Part shown: in pieces, positions 50,810 to 60,616 of the stretch | Numbering within the stretch: the stretch's first letter is position 1 | Layout of the letters: each line of letters opens with the position of its first letter | From: Candidatus Pedobacter colombiensis | GTDB lineage: Bacteria > Bacteroidota > Bacteroidia > Sphingobacteriales > Sphingobacteriaceae | Length of the DNA stretch: 64,000 nt | Reading direction: 5' to 3' | Assembly: GCA_029202485.1 (NCBI GenBank) | Contig: CP119313.1 | Location: 2,232,001-2,296,000 of the forward strand | Made by a program: the position numbers and the translations under genes | Notes under the pieces: generated by a model | Seen by the model: the letters and a program-made list of their open reading frames with translations, nothing else | What the model was told of the DNA's origin: nothing | Databases searched by the model: none

Positions 50810-53800
50810 ATGAATTTTAGAACCATACCATCAGTCATATTCCGCAGCATCACACTGAAAATACTAGGACTGCTGCCGCTGCTCTTGTTTTCAGGTTATC
50901 ACTCCAGCGCCCAACAAGATGTGGTGAATTCGGTAAATGTAAACCTGACCATTGTACCGCCATATTCTCCTTATTATTCAGATTATTCAGGAGCCAATGC
51001 TTCAAAAGTATTCGTGGTGCTGCAAAATATGAGCAGGCAGCCGGTACAGCTCAAATTACATGGAAAACTAACGGGCGACAATGGTTTAATGATCACTACC
51101 AAGCCCAATTATATGCCTTCGCAGCCCATTATACTCAATGGTGGAGAAGTAAAACAATTGAATGGAATATCGCTTAAGGATATCTTTGACCTGGATAACC
51201 TGGATATCAGCGGCGGAGATAAAAACAAACTCATGTTATCCTCACGCTTGCCTGAGGGAAATTACAGCTTGTGCCTGCAAGCTTTAGACTACAATAGCGG
51301 ACGGCCAATTTCTGGTACCGCCGTTTCAATGGGATGTAGCAACATCAGCATCCTGTATCCGGATGCACCGGTGCTGATTAATCCGATGCCAGCTACTGAA
51401 ACCCCAGTAACAAATCCGCAAACGCTGGTGTTTACCTGGGCCAATCCGGGAACGGTACCTATTGGTACTCAATATAAACTGGAAATTGCAGAAATGCCGG
51501 ATGCCACTAAAAATCCAAATCAGGTGCTCGATGCCACTTCTTTCCCTTTCTTCTCGCAAATGGTTTCCACCACATCTTTTTTGTACAGTGCAACTGCACC
51601 TGCTTTACAGATAGGTAAGCACTACGCCTGGCGGGTTACAGCTACAGATTTAACAGGTAAAGTAGAGTTTAAAAACAAAGGTGTAAGTGGAGCATCAACA
51701 TTTATATATGGCACAAGTACAATTACCTCCAATTTGCCCATTACAGCAGGCGCTTTATTTGTGGTTTCCCCAACTTGTCAGAATAATCCATCTCCTGTAG
51801 AAGTGTTGATGGGGCCGAATAATGATTTGTCATTCAGCTGGCTATGGAAAGAGCAGATGGATAGAATGCAGGTAAGTGGACAGTTGGACGAAAACACATT
51901 GTCGAATTATACCCAAATAAATACCCCTAATGGACCAGTTATCATCGCCAGATATGAACTCCTTTTTAAAAGAATTAGCAATAACTTGCACAGCAGCAGT
52001 GAAAAGACTCAGTTGAGTTATAGCTTCAATGCACCAAAAGGGAATTTGAAATTTACCGATATACAGGCCAGAGCACAAGGCTTTTTTACCGGCGAAGTGT
52101 ATACCCTTAAAATCACTGCTTACGATAAAAAAGGAACCATTATTGACGAAACAACATCATGCCCCTGGCTCATTAAGGAAGAGACTGCAATAGCGCAGAC
52201 GCAATTGAATGTAACCGGAAAACTGGCATATACCTTTGATAAAACAACCTACTATGGAGCCAATAACACCAGCATCACGCTACAACTGGTAGATCAGGCT
52301 AAACCTGCCTTACAAACTTATCAAGTTAACGGAAAGCCAGTTTCAGTTGTCAATCTTGACCCAGCTAAAACATCAGTGTCGGTAAGCACCGATGCCGAAG
52401 GTAATTTTAAGGCCCAGATCCCGATTTCAGCAAATGATAAAGGCAATAAATATATCCTGATGCGCATCAACAGTGCCTATTACGCCATGCTTGAAAATAA
52501 CATTCCGGTTAAAATACCCGAAATAAACAGATCTACAGCAAATGGCAAAACTACAATTCAACAAGATACATTAAAGCTTGGTGAAGTACGTACCGGGGTT
52601 TACAATTATAACCTTGCAGTAACCCTTAAAAAAGGCTTTCCTGATAAAATAAGCATCAATGATTTTAACGCAGTAAATGGAGCTGCCGGTTATGTGCCCG
52701 TTAACTATAACAATCTATCGATTGATAAAAGTTCTATCGACACCTTATCACGCTTACCGGCAGGTATCCCAGTAATACTGTTTCGCAAGGCAAAATCAGC
52801 TTATATACCTTATTACGAAGCTGGGAAAAAGATAACAGCAACAGCGCAAAATGCCAATTACATCCCGGTTGCAGAAGCCAAAACACAAGTCTCAACAAAT
52901 GGAAAGACCATTGTTCAGTTCAAACAGCTGATCTGCAATTTTGAGATGGGGGATGAGTATTACCTTCAGGCCATGCTGCCCGACACGGGAGCAAACCGCA
53001 GGGATGAGCTGACTGCACCTATACAGCAGCAGCGCTTTATGCCTTCGTCAGACCAACTGCAAACCGCAGCTTCTAACACGCTGAACCAGGCAATCAATTA
53101 CAACATTATTTCTAAAAAGCCACCTATGGCAAAAGTAAAGGGCAAGGTGATGTACCAATGGCCAAGTCAGCCAGGTGTATTACGCCCGTATGCCAACAAG
53201 CCTTTCGAAATCAGCATGCGGGTTAAAACAAATCTGGATAAGAGTGTAAATGCCAATTGTCAAAATTATCCGGTAGAGCTGCAGCAGGTTTTTAAAGACG
53301 CAAGAGGTGGTGGCAGTACCTCGGTTCCCCTGGCACCAGGGCCAGATAATCTGGTGGTAGGAAGAGGTAGAACAGATGCAAAAGGAAATTTCGAAGTATC
53401 CATTTTAAACTTTATGCAAATGGGGACTATTGAGGGGCTTGTATTGAAACAAACAGGACCGGCAACTGGGCCTACCTGTGCCGAAATTGCTGCGATGCAA
53501 AAGCAGGCCGAAGAAAAGGCCAGACAGATTGCGTCGCAACCGGTCACAGTAGCAGCCCCAATAGTCGTTAGTCCTGTACAAAGTATTACACAAAGCATCA
53601 ACCTCTTCTCAAGTACGGTACAGATCGGCACTTCCGCATCAGCAACGTCTCCTGTAGGAGGAACAATATTAAAAGGACCCTCAGCCTTCGAGCCCCTGGA
53701 AGGAACAATGGAAGCTCGCATAGATATTCCCGGTTTTGTAGACCGCTATTTTAGTCTTGACGGTTTGCCGGTAGTCGCATCCATCAGTGGCGGTAGTCCG

Positions 53801-56800
53801 GCCAATAAACCAGATCGTTTTGTAGTCCAGCCTTTTGAAACAGTTGATCTGGGGACGATTGTAACCAATGTAGATGAAATTCAGGATTACCGCATCAATT
53901 TTTATGTGAACAACAGCAAAAGTAACGAAGCCCTTACTGGTGCCAAAGTGGTGGTATTTAGGGGCAAAGCCCCATCAGTAACGCCGCCCGATGGAGAAGG
54001 GTCTATAAGTCACCCTAAAAAGAAATTATTGAGCCCGGATTTTGGAGGCACAGCCGATTATAAAGGAACCAATGGGGTAGCTTTAAAATTCGATGATCCT
54101 GTAGAATGGGTTATTGATACGGCTTTTTCCATCACTAAAGATGGCGGAAATAAAGGTTACATCAACCTGGGTAAAAAAAGGTTACTAAACAACGAAAGCC
54201 TGTATGCTTTGCAGGTAACACCAGGTGCAGAAAACGGAGGAGGAAGTTTTCAACCGGTACTGGTCTCTTTACCCATCAATTATCATTCCGGCTGGAACGA
54301 AGTGGTAAGTAGAAATGACTATTTGGGAACAGTTGTAGTTGCTCAAGGCGCTCAAAGCTATGATTCAAGAGGGGTATACCTTGATCTTTCCTCCAGCAGA
54401 ATTGCAGGAAGAGTGATTGATGCCAGCAGCAGCAAAGGAATCAAAAATGCCACTATCTGCCTCAATAATTTAAAAACCAATGCCTACAGGTTTATAACGA
54501 CCATAGATACCAGTGGTTATTTTGAGATCAAAAGTGATCAGTTCAGTAATTTTTTATGGAAGAATGAGGAGAAAATAAGCATCACCGTGTATGCAGATGG
54601 TTATACCACACCAGCAGCGATCAGTCCGCAGGTTACCGAAAAGGGCAATAAGTATTATTATACCCTGTTGATGAAACCCGCTAAAAGTTTGGTTTTAAAA
54701 ACTGTTGATGCAGTAAGTAATCAGGTGGTAACGGCTTTCGCTACCCGCGGCGACGGAACCATTTTTGACCAGGTTACTACCGCCTCTGGTTTGTTCATGA
54801 TGGCCGTACCAGCTGTCGGAGTACAAAAAGTGACCATTTACCCTAAAGATCCCGCATATTTTGAAGAAACAGTCAGCTATAATCCCACCGAGTTTGATGG
54901 CACCAAAACCATAAAAATGCTGAAAAGGCACCACCGTATGCGTTTTGTTATGGTAGACAATAATGGCAATAAAATCCAGGCACTGAATACCAAATTTAAA
55001 GTAATCATTAACAACGACCCAACAAAAGTAGGGGTATACGAAAGCAATGGCGACATCTCCTTTGATTTTGAAAATGTATCTATAAACAACTATACCATTC
55101 AGGTCATTGACATAGCTGGAAGAGGCTACATTCCCAAGGTATTTAACCTTAAAAATGAGGAATCGAAGCTACCGATAGTTTACAATGTTAAAATGTTGCA
55201 GGGTTTCTCCGTAAGTGGGTTGGTAACCCTGGCACAGGGGCTGAACAGCAAGCCTGTGCAAAATGCCAGGGTTTACGTGGATTACAACAGGCAGGCAGAG
55301 GTAGATTATAACAATAACACAGCTGACGCAACGGCGTATTCCCTGCTGGAATCAAGAACGGATAAGAATGGCCGATATGTGATCAGTGGTATCCCTTATA
55401 ATGTAGAGAATGGCAACCTGAAAGCCACCTTGCAGGCTATACTGGATACCACTTTTAATGTAAATGGGGATAAAAAGACCATTAACATAGCTCCACTGGC
55501 ACAAAATGTGGCCGATTTTAAACTAACAGGATTAGATATACCCAAAATTTCAGGTATCTGGGGATACCCGTTATCCATCGAAAAAATAGAGGAACTGAAG
55601 GTGTCTGGCATAACCAAATACAAAATCACGGGGCTGGTCGACCTGAGTACTAACCAGTCGAAATTGGTACCTCTTGATCCTAAAACTAAAGTGCGAATTA
55701 CCGATGTCATCTTGGTGAAAAGTACAGTAAAGGTAGAATATGTACCTGAGTTGGACGCGATACCGCTGGATGCCCTGGCTACTTTAAAAATGAAATACCT
55801 GAACCGATATAACGTGATTTTAAAGAATCCAAAGAATATAACAGGCAGACCACTGCCCCTGACATTGGAGAAAATGAGTACAGGAGGACAAAATGGAGGC
55901 GCAGTAAACGCCATGGTAAGTATCGTAGATAACTCTTTTGATTTCCCATCTTCGTATTTAAGCTTTCAGGACGCTCAGAGAAAGGTGCCGGTTTCTTTCT
56001 ATTTGTTCAATAAAAATGAACGCAGTAGCACAGGCTTGCCTACAGTTAGGGCAATCTACAATACCGATTATAACTATGATATTTATAACCTTTCAGATTC
56101 GACAGGTAAAGCCTTGAAATTCTCTTTTATAGGCTTTCCGGCTACAGCAGATCCTTCTGGGTCTTTTATTGCTACAACTGGAAAGATAAACCTGGATGTC
56201 AATGTAAAAGCCAAAATTCCCAACAGCAAACAAGGAACGTTGGATATCCGCATCAAAAATCTGGTGCTGGATGGGAATAGCATTGAGAAAAGTAAAGGTA
56301 CAGAGCCGATACAGATAGATTTGCAGACCTGGAAATTACAGGTGAAGGATTGGGAGATTGACCCCAAACAGGGTGGAATTGTTTCTGCCAATACCTTAGT
56401 TAAAACTGGAATTGTAGATGTAAAAGCCAGAACCTTTAACCTGCGTAGTGACCTGTTTGTGCTGAAAGATTTTGACGTCGAAAATATCTCTCTGGGAGGC
56501 GGTTTAGTGCAGCTGACAGGAATTGACGCCAAAAACACCAGTCTGGTTTTCGACGAAGCATGTGGAAGTGACCACGCAGCACACTGGCGGTTTTCTGCAG
56601 TGGGCAGCGGGAACAAGCCTGTAGCCAGTATTCCTTTGCCTGCAATTGCCAATAAGGTTGCAGCTACTATACTGGACGTAAATTATTTCCAGCTAATCAG
56701 TTACAACAATGAGAATATTGTAAGTCTGGCCAATAATCAGAATGGACTCAAACTGTACAACAACAAGAAGTTTACGTTTTTCCCCATGTCCTTTACGAGT

Positions 56801-58156
56801 GATAATAATTCTTTTGCTTTGACCGGGCAAACTAAGATTGATGTCCCCCGGATTGGCAATATGGCTTTAAACCTGGTTTATACTAAAAACGGATCGGTAT
56901 GGGACATGGAACCAGGTAATTTTAAACTGGGATTTGAAGGCAAAGGCTATGTACAATTTAACCGAGACGAGACAGCAAAAATAGAACAGCAAGGACACAT
57001 TACTAAGATGAAAGGGTTGGTGCAAGAGCCCGGCAAGATCAACCCTATGCCTTGTACTTTCTCTTTTGGTGAGCCGGTTAGTGGCAGCGGTATGGTAGAT
57101 AAAGGTACTGTAACCTTACTAAGCGGTTACAAGTTGCGGTTAGACGGATCGAGCAGTTCGCCAGGAGCGCCGGCAGGGGATAACGACCTGAGCTTGAGTA
57201 TTAGTAGTGATGCAACAAACGGGATGCGTGTAGATGGCACAAACGACTGGTCTACCCTTAAGTTTTCAGGTCCTTTAAACGACCCGAAATCCGCTGCGAT
57301 GGTCAAAGAAAAGCCGATCTATAATTTCGAGGTTCTTGGCGATATCCAGGTGAGCGGAAACCAGGTGAAAATGGACCAGGTAAGTACGCCATTGGGGAAT
57401 GTAGAGATGGTTTACGACTTTGACGCCAAAGAAATGCGAGGCAGTCTGCATATGTCTGAAGTGAATTTTGGCGGCTATTTGTTCTCTGGGGATGTACAGG
57501 TGACCAATGGCTCCAGGGGCATGTTGATTCTTGGTGCAGGTTCGCTAAATACAGGCACGCTATTCTTCAACGGCTTTGGCACCTTCAATATCGGCCTGCT
57601 TTTTGGCAATTCCAGTTTAACTAACAGCAACATCAGTACAGTAACGCAATATAGCAAGGCTAAAGAAAACATCTGTTGGTTACAACAGAACCAAAGCAAC
57701 TTTAAAGGTTTCTTTTTAACGGGAGGCTATGATCTGATCAATGAACGCTATGGTTTTGATATTGGTATTGCTTCTGTTTATTTAAATGCTATGTTGGGAG
57801 TTGAGGTCACCTTGGGTGGTAATTTCGCCACCTCGCCTTCACCAAATCTGATGGCCTTGATTGGTGCACACGGTGAGATCAACGCTGGTTTGGATGCCAT
57901 AACCGGTACCTCTATCTCTGGTGGCCTCTCAGCGCATTTAACCGCATCCGCAACCTATAGTACCGGTGGTTTTTCAGTCAGTGGAAATGCTGGTGTGAAA
58001 GTCAAGTACATGGTCAGTCAATGGATCCCCTTAGTTGGCCAAAAAAGCTTTGGAGGAAGTATGGATGCTGGCATATACATTACGCCTAAAACATTGAAGT
58101 TTTCATTGGGCCAAAACAATACAAATGTAGCGTGTGTAACTAATAAAGACCTTTAA
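50810..58156 (+). CDS. Giant (2448 residue) multidomain secreted/surface protein
   Basis: Signal peptide to about SSAQQ. Residues about 38-175 form a beta-rich N-terminal domain (VNVNLTIVPPYSPYYSDYSG, LPEGNYSLCLQALDYNSGRP) that may be TANFOR-like; 185-300 resembles a fibronectin-III module (LVFTWANPGTVPIGTQYKLE). Carboxypeptidase-regulatory/Cna-B-type modules start near 463 (NVTGKLAYTF), 768 (VKGKVMYQWP), 1192 (IAGRVIDASSSKGIKNATIC) and 1463 (VSGLVTLAQGLNSKPVQNAR). Near 885-910 is a short charged Ala-rich linker. The last 400 or so residues are Gly/Asn-rich strands (GHLSGGL-like, GTSISGGLSAHLTASATYST) as in a passenger or barrel-associated end. No T9SS C-terminal sorting domain is obvious. 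It lies between the barrel and FnIII genes with 11-12 base gaps. Surface role certain only by inference. Confidence 0.72.
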   Translation: MNFRTIPSVIFRSITLKILGLLPLLLFSGYHSSAQQDVVNSVNVNLTIVPPYSPYYSDYSGANASKVFVVLQNMSRQPVQLKLHGKLTGDNGLMITTKPNYMPSQPIILNGGEVKQLNGISLKDIFDLDNLDISGGDKNKLMLSSRLPEGNYSLCLQALDYNSGRPISGTAVSMGCSNISILYPDAPVLINPMPATETPVTNPQTLVFTWANPGTVPIGTQYKLEIAEMPDATKNPNQVLDATSFPFFSQMVSTTSFLYSATAPALQIGKHYAWRVTATDLTGKVEFKNKGVSGASTFIYGTSTITSNLPITAGALFVVSPTCQNNPSPVEVLMGPNNDLSFSWLWKEQMDRMQVSGQLDENTLSNYTQINTPNGPVIIARYELLFKRISNNLHSSSEKTQLSYSFNAPKGNLKFTDIQARAQGFFTGEVYTLKITAYDKKGTIIDETTSCPWLIKEETAIAQTQLNVTGKLAYTFDKTTYYGANNTSITLQLVDQAKPALQTYQVNGKPVSVVNLDPAKTSVSVSTDAEGNFKAQIPISANDKGNKYILMRINSAYYAMLENNIPVKIPEINRSTANGKTTIQQDTLKLGEVRTGVYNYNLAVTLKKGFPDKISINDFNAVNGAAGYVPVNYNNLSIDKSSIDTLSRLPAGIPVILFRKAKSAYIPYYEAGKKITATAQNANYIPVAEAKTQVSTNGKTIVQFKQLICNFEMGDEYYLQAMLPDTGANRRDELTAPIQQQRFMPSSDQLQTAASNTLNQAINYNIISKKPPMAKVKGKVMYQWPSQPGVLRPYANKPFEISMRVKTNLDKSVNANCQNYPVELQQVFKDARGGGSTSVPLAPGPDNLVVGRGRTDAKGNFEVSILNFMQMGTIEGLVLKQTGPATGPTCAEIAAMQKQAEEKARQIASQPVTVAAPIVVSPVQSITQSINLFSSTVQIGTSASATSPVGGTILKGPSAFEPLEGTMEARIDIPGFVDRYFSLDGLPVVASISGGSPANKPDRFVVQPFETVDLGTIVTNVDEIQDYRINFYVNNSKSNEALTGAKVVVFRGKAPSVTPPDGEGSISHPKKKLLSPDFGGTADYKGTNGVALKFDDPVEWVIDTAFSITKDGGNKGYINLGKKRLLNNESLYALQVTPGAENGGGSFQPVLVSLPINYHSGWNEVVSRNDYLGTVVVAQGAQSYDSRGVYLDLSSSRIAGRVIDASSSKGIKNATICLNNLKTNAYRFITTIDTSGYFEIKSDQFSNFLWKNEEKISITVYADGYTTPAAISPQVTEKGNKYYYTLLMKPAKSLVLKTVDAVSNQVVTAFATRGDGTIFDQVTTASGLFMMAVPAVGVQKVTIYPKDPAYFEETVSYNPTEFDGTKTIKMLKRHHRMRFVMVDNNGNKIQALNTKFKVIINNDPTKVGVYESNGDISFDFENVSINNYTIQVIDIAGRGYIPKVFNLKNEESKLPIVYNVKMLQGFSVSGLVTLAQGLNSKPVQNARVYVDYNRQAEVDYNNNTADATAYSLLESRTDKNGRYVISGIPYNVENGNLKATLQAILDTTFNVNGDKKTINIAPLAQNVADFKLTGLDIPKISGIWGYPLSIEKIEELKVSGITKYKITGLVDLSTNQSKLVPLDPKTKVRITDVILVKSTVKVEYVPELDAIPLDALATLKMKYLNRYNVILKNPKNITGRPLPLTLEKMSTGGQNGGAVNAMVSIVDNSFDFPSSYLSFQDAQRKVPVSFYLFNKNERSSTGLPTVRAIYNTDYNYDIYNLSDSTGKALKFSFIGFPATADPSGSFIATTGKINLDVNVKAKIPNSKQGTLDIRIKNLVLDGNSIEKSKGTEPIQIDLQTWKLQVKDWEIDPKQGGIVSANTLVKTGIVDVKARTFNLRSDLFVLKDFDVENISLGGGLVQLTGIDAKNTSLVFDEACGSDHAAHWRFSAVGSGNKPVASIPLPAIANKVAATILDVNYFQLISYNNENIVSLANNQNGLKLYNNKKFTFFPMSFTSDNNSFALTGQTKIDVPRIGNMALNLVYTKNGSVWDMEPGNFKLGFEGKGYVQFNRDETAKIEQQGHITKMKGLVQEPGKINPMPCTFSFGEPVSGSGMVDKGTVTLLSGYKLRLDGSSSSPGAPAGDNDLSLSISSDATNGMRVDGTNDWSTLKFSGPLNDPKSAAMVKEKPIYNFEVLGDIQVSGNQVKMDQVSTPLGNVEMVYDFDAKEMRGSLHMSEVNFGGYLFSGDVQVTNGSRGMLILGAGSLNTGTLFFNGFGTFNIGLLFGNSSLTNSNISTVTQYSKAKENICWLQQNQSNFKGFFLTGGYDLINERYGFDIGIASVYLNAMLGVEVTLGGNFATSPSPNLMALIGAHGEINAGLDAITGTSISGGLSAHLTASATYSTGGFSVSGNAGVKVKYMVSQWIPLVGQKSFGGSMDAGIYITPKTLKFSLGQNNTNVACVTNKDL

Positions 58157-58167
58157 ACCTGAAAGTA

Positions 58168-60192
58168 ATGCGACAATTTAAAAGTATATCAATGAAATTA
58201 ATGAACCTGATCCTGGTAAGCTGTTTTGTAATTAGCAGTAGTTTTGGACAAAATCCAAAAGCAGTGCCCGGACGTGCAGGTATTTGGATCATTTGTGGCG
58301 ACAAGCTGCCAAAAGGATCTGGTTATAAAATTATGCGCCAGAAAGGCAATGCCGGTTGGATAGATTTGGCAGAATTGCGTATGCCAGCTACGGTAGAACA
58401 AGTGCGAGCTGAGCTGTTGAATGTGCAGCGAATTGCAGGGCTCGATCTTGCGCCCATTTCACAGGTCAAGCTCGACAGCCTATGGCAGCGGATCAATGCA
58501 CGAACCAATGAATTTTCTCCTCCCGAAATACAGGGTGACTATGCCCTGCGTAGCGCAATTGGCACAGCCTGGTATGATGCCACAGCAGATAGCCTGACTA
58601 GTTACAATTACAAAGTGCAATTACTACAAAAGAATGCGCCCCCCACAGAAGGGCAAATCACAGGATTTACCACTTATCCTGGTGAAAAATTCAGCACAGA
58701 TATTAAACCAGTTCTCATTAACCCTTCAAAAGAGGGAATTTATGCCGAGTTTGAAGTCGTCGATCAGGGGAAAATGACCCATTGTAAAGTATTTAGAGGT
58801 TATTACATGCGCAGTGGTTATCAGGAGATCAATGTATCGCCCATGTTCATCAGTCGCAACAATAAACTTTTCATTTCATTTACTGATAAAACGGCAGTTG
58901 AAAAAGTGCCTTACACTTATGTGTTGATGCCTTTTGATGCAGTAGGTAATACGGGTTTGCAATCGCCAGAGATCAGAGCTTTCAATGTTCCGGAAAAAAG
59001 TATTGTACCGTCGGTAACCAATTTTAAAGCGATATCTGCAGAAAAAGAAAAAGCCATTAAACTGAGCTGGAAGCTGCCAGCTACGCAAAACATCACTTCA
59101 GTGGATATTTATAAGAGCAGAACATTCGACGGGAAATACCAAAAGATAGCCAGTCTGGGTTCATCGGACAGCCTTTATCTGGATCACTTGGTAGACCCCA
59201 TAACCACCTATTATTATACCATCGGATTGAATGGGGTATATGAGTCGTCTCCTTTATCGCCCCGTGTTCCAGGAGTTTTAAAGGCCAGCAACGAAAACCG
59301 CTTCCCACCTCAAAACCTGCAGTTGAGGCAAAACGGACAAGAGGTCATCCTTACCTTTAGCCGTATGGAACCAGACACCAGGGCTTACCACATATACCGG
59401 GCAAGGGGTCGCGAAGGGATTTTTGAACAGTTAGGCTTGCCCATTATTACCGACAGTAGCAGGATTGCATTTATCGATACCATTCCGGCCACGGCTACCT
59501 CCGAAGTATATGCCTATGCTGTGGCCGATCAGAACACTTCATACGTCATCAGCCCCAGAACTGAAGCAGTATATGCTTATACTTCCGGCAGCGCTAAACT
59601 TCCCATTCCACATGATGTTTATGTACGGAAAACAGATGATCAAAAACTGCAGGTGATCTGGCCGGATATGCGGCGGGAATCGGCTACTATACAAGGTTAT
59701 TTACTGTATCGACATGTAGAGCCATTAGACAGTACAGCAAAAGGTACAGCAGCGGTATTACTAAGCCAGTCCGTTATTCCTGCAACTGTAAACTGCTATA
59801 CTGATAGTTTAATTGAAGAAGGAAACCGCTATTTTTACAGCATTAAAACAGTAGGGGAAACCCTTAAAAACAGCAGTAGCCCAAGTTTAGAAGCCGGCTA
59901 TACCTTATATGCCGACATTCCTGGTGGCCTGGCCAATGTTAAGGCTTTTGGAACTGGCGATGCCGTTGAATTGCATTGGGATAACCCCATGGGACAGGAA
60001 CTAAGGGCCATAAAGATATTCAGGGCCGAAGAAGGGAAACCTGCAGTGGAAATAGCTAGTCTGCCGGCAAATAAAGAAGCATTCACCGACAAGACTGTAA
60101 AGACCGGCAATGTTTATTATTATAGTTTTAAAGTGCAAAACAGTAAGGGAAAAACAAGTATGCCGACAACCCCCATAGGGATCAGGTTGTAA
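58168..60192 (+). CDS. Secreted fibronectin type III protein, third gene of the surface operon
   Basis: 674 residues; signal peptide LMNLILVSCFVISSSFGQ (an ATG at 58192 is an alternative start). The first 275 residues are a domain I do not recognise (GIWIICGDKLPKGSGYKIMR, HCKVFRGYYMRSGYQEINVS). Four fibronectin-III modules follow, beginning near residues 283, 377, 478 and 582: NFKAISAEKEKAIKLSWKLP, QEVILTFSRMEPDTRAYHIY, DDQKLQVIWPDMRRES and ANVKAFGTGDAVELHWDNP. Such repeats hold surface proteins together. It is 11 bases after the giant gene and its TAA stop directly abuts the stop of the convergent tatA-like gene, with no base between. Likely partner of the giant protein. Confidence 0.78.
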   Translation: MRQFKSISMKLMNLILVSCFVISSSFGQNPKAVPGRAGIWIICGDKLPKGSGYKIMRQKGNAGWIDLAELRMPATVEQVRAELLNVQRIAGLDLAPISQVKLDSLWQRINARTNEFSPPEIQGDYALRSAIGTAWYDATADSLTSYNYKVQLLQKNAPPTEGQITGFTTYPGEKFSTDIKPVLINPSKEGIYAEFEVVDQGKMTHCKVFRGYYMRSGYQEINVSPMFISRNNKLFISFTDKTAVEKVPYTYVLMPFDAVGNTGLQSPEIRAFNVPEKSIVPSVTNFKAISAEKEKAIKLSWKLPATQNITSVDIYKSRTFDGKYQKIASLGSSDSLYLDHLVDPITTYYYTIGLNGVYESSPLSPRVPGVLKASNENRFPPQNLQLRQNGQEVILTFSRMEPDTRAYHIYRARGREGIFEQLGLPIITDSSRIAFIDTIPATATSEVYAYAVADQNTSYVISPRTEAVYAYTSGSAKLPIPHDVYVRKTDDQKLQVIWPDMRRESATIQGYLLYRHVEPLDSTAKGTAAVLLSQSVIPATVNCYTDSLIEEGNRYFYSIKTVGETLKNSSSPSLEAGYTLYADIPGGLANVKAFGTGDAVELHWDNPMGQELRAIKIFRAEEGKPAVEIASLPANKEAFTDKTVKTGNVYYYSFKVQNSKGKTSMPTTPIGIRL

Positions 60193-60525
60193 TTAACCTG
60201 GATTGTCCCCCGTACTTTCTTTAGCTGCTGAACCCTTGTTTAAATCGTTATTTTCTGTAGCTTCAGAAGATGCTTTGCCACTCTCAGCTGTTCGCTCGCC
60301 AGCTTTTGGACTCAAATCTTCCCGAGGCTCTACAGCGTTTATATTGCGGTGTATTTCTCTTTTCACACCTTCAGAAGCATCTTTAAAATCTCTCAGACCC
60401 TGACCTAATCCACGTGCCAGTTCCGGCAATTTTTTACCGCCAAATAGCAAAAGAATAACTACAAGGATAAGCATGATTTCGCCACCACCCATATTTAAGA
60501 ATTCAATTAATGTTCCTGTATACAT
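60193..60525 (-). CDS. tatA: TatA/TatE-type twin-arginine translocase subunit
   Basis: 110 residues. An N-terminal membrane helix ([20 protein letters not shown]) is followed by the hinge [16 protein letters not shown] and an amphipathic helix ([13 protein letters not shown]), the TatA pattern in which many copies form the channel for folded proteins. The C-terminal half (from about residue 66) is a long polar, Glu/Lys/Ser-rich tail without structure, longer than in most TatA proteins. TatBC are not in the window. It is convergent with the FnIII gene and upstream of it on its own strand lies a 24-bp palindrome. Confidence 0.92.
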   Translation of the reverse strand: MYTGTLIEFLNMGGGEIMLILVVILLLFGGKKLPELARGLGQGLRDFKDASEGVKREIHRNINAVEPREDLSPKAGERTAESGKASSEATENNDLNKGSAAKESTGDNPG

Positions 60526-60592
60526 GTTAATATTACTTTAAATAAACCATTTAAGTTTTTTCAAAGATAGAGCGTGTTAAACATATTTTTAG

Positions 60593-60616
60593 CCACATTA
60601 AAACATTCTAATGTGG
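60593..60616. repeat. 24-bp palindrome, copy 1, abutting the DUF2723 stop codon
   Basis: CCACATTA (60593-60600), then 8 bases, then TAATGTGG (60609-60616). The stop codon of the 1001-residue gene starts at the next base. 22 of 24 bases match the copy at 63689-63712. Confidence 0.7.

Noticed and set aside
50810..58156. Reverse-strand and alternative-frame open stretches within the giant gene
   Set aside because: No signals, motifs or plausible starts; the long forward frame explains the region.
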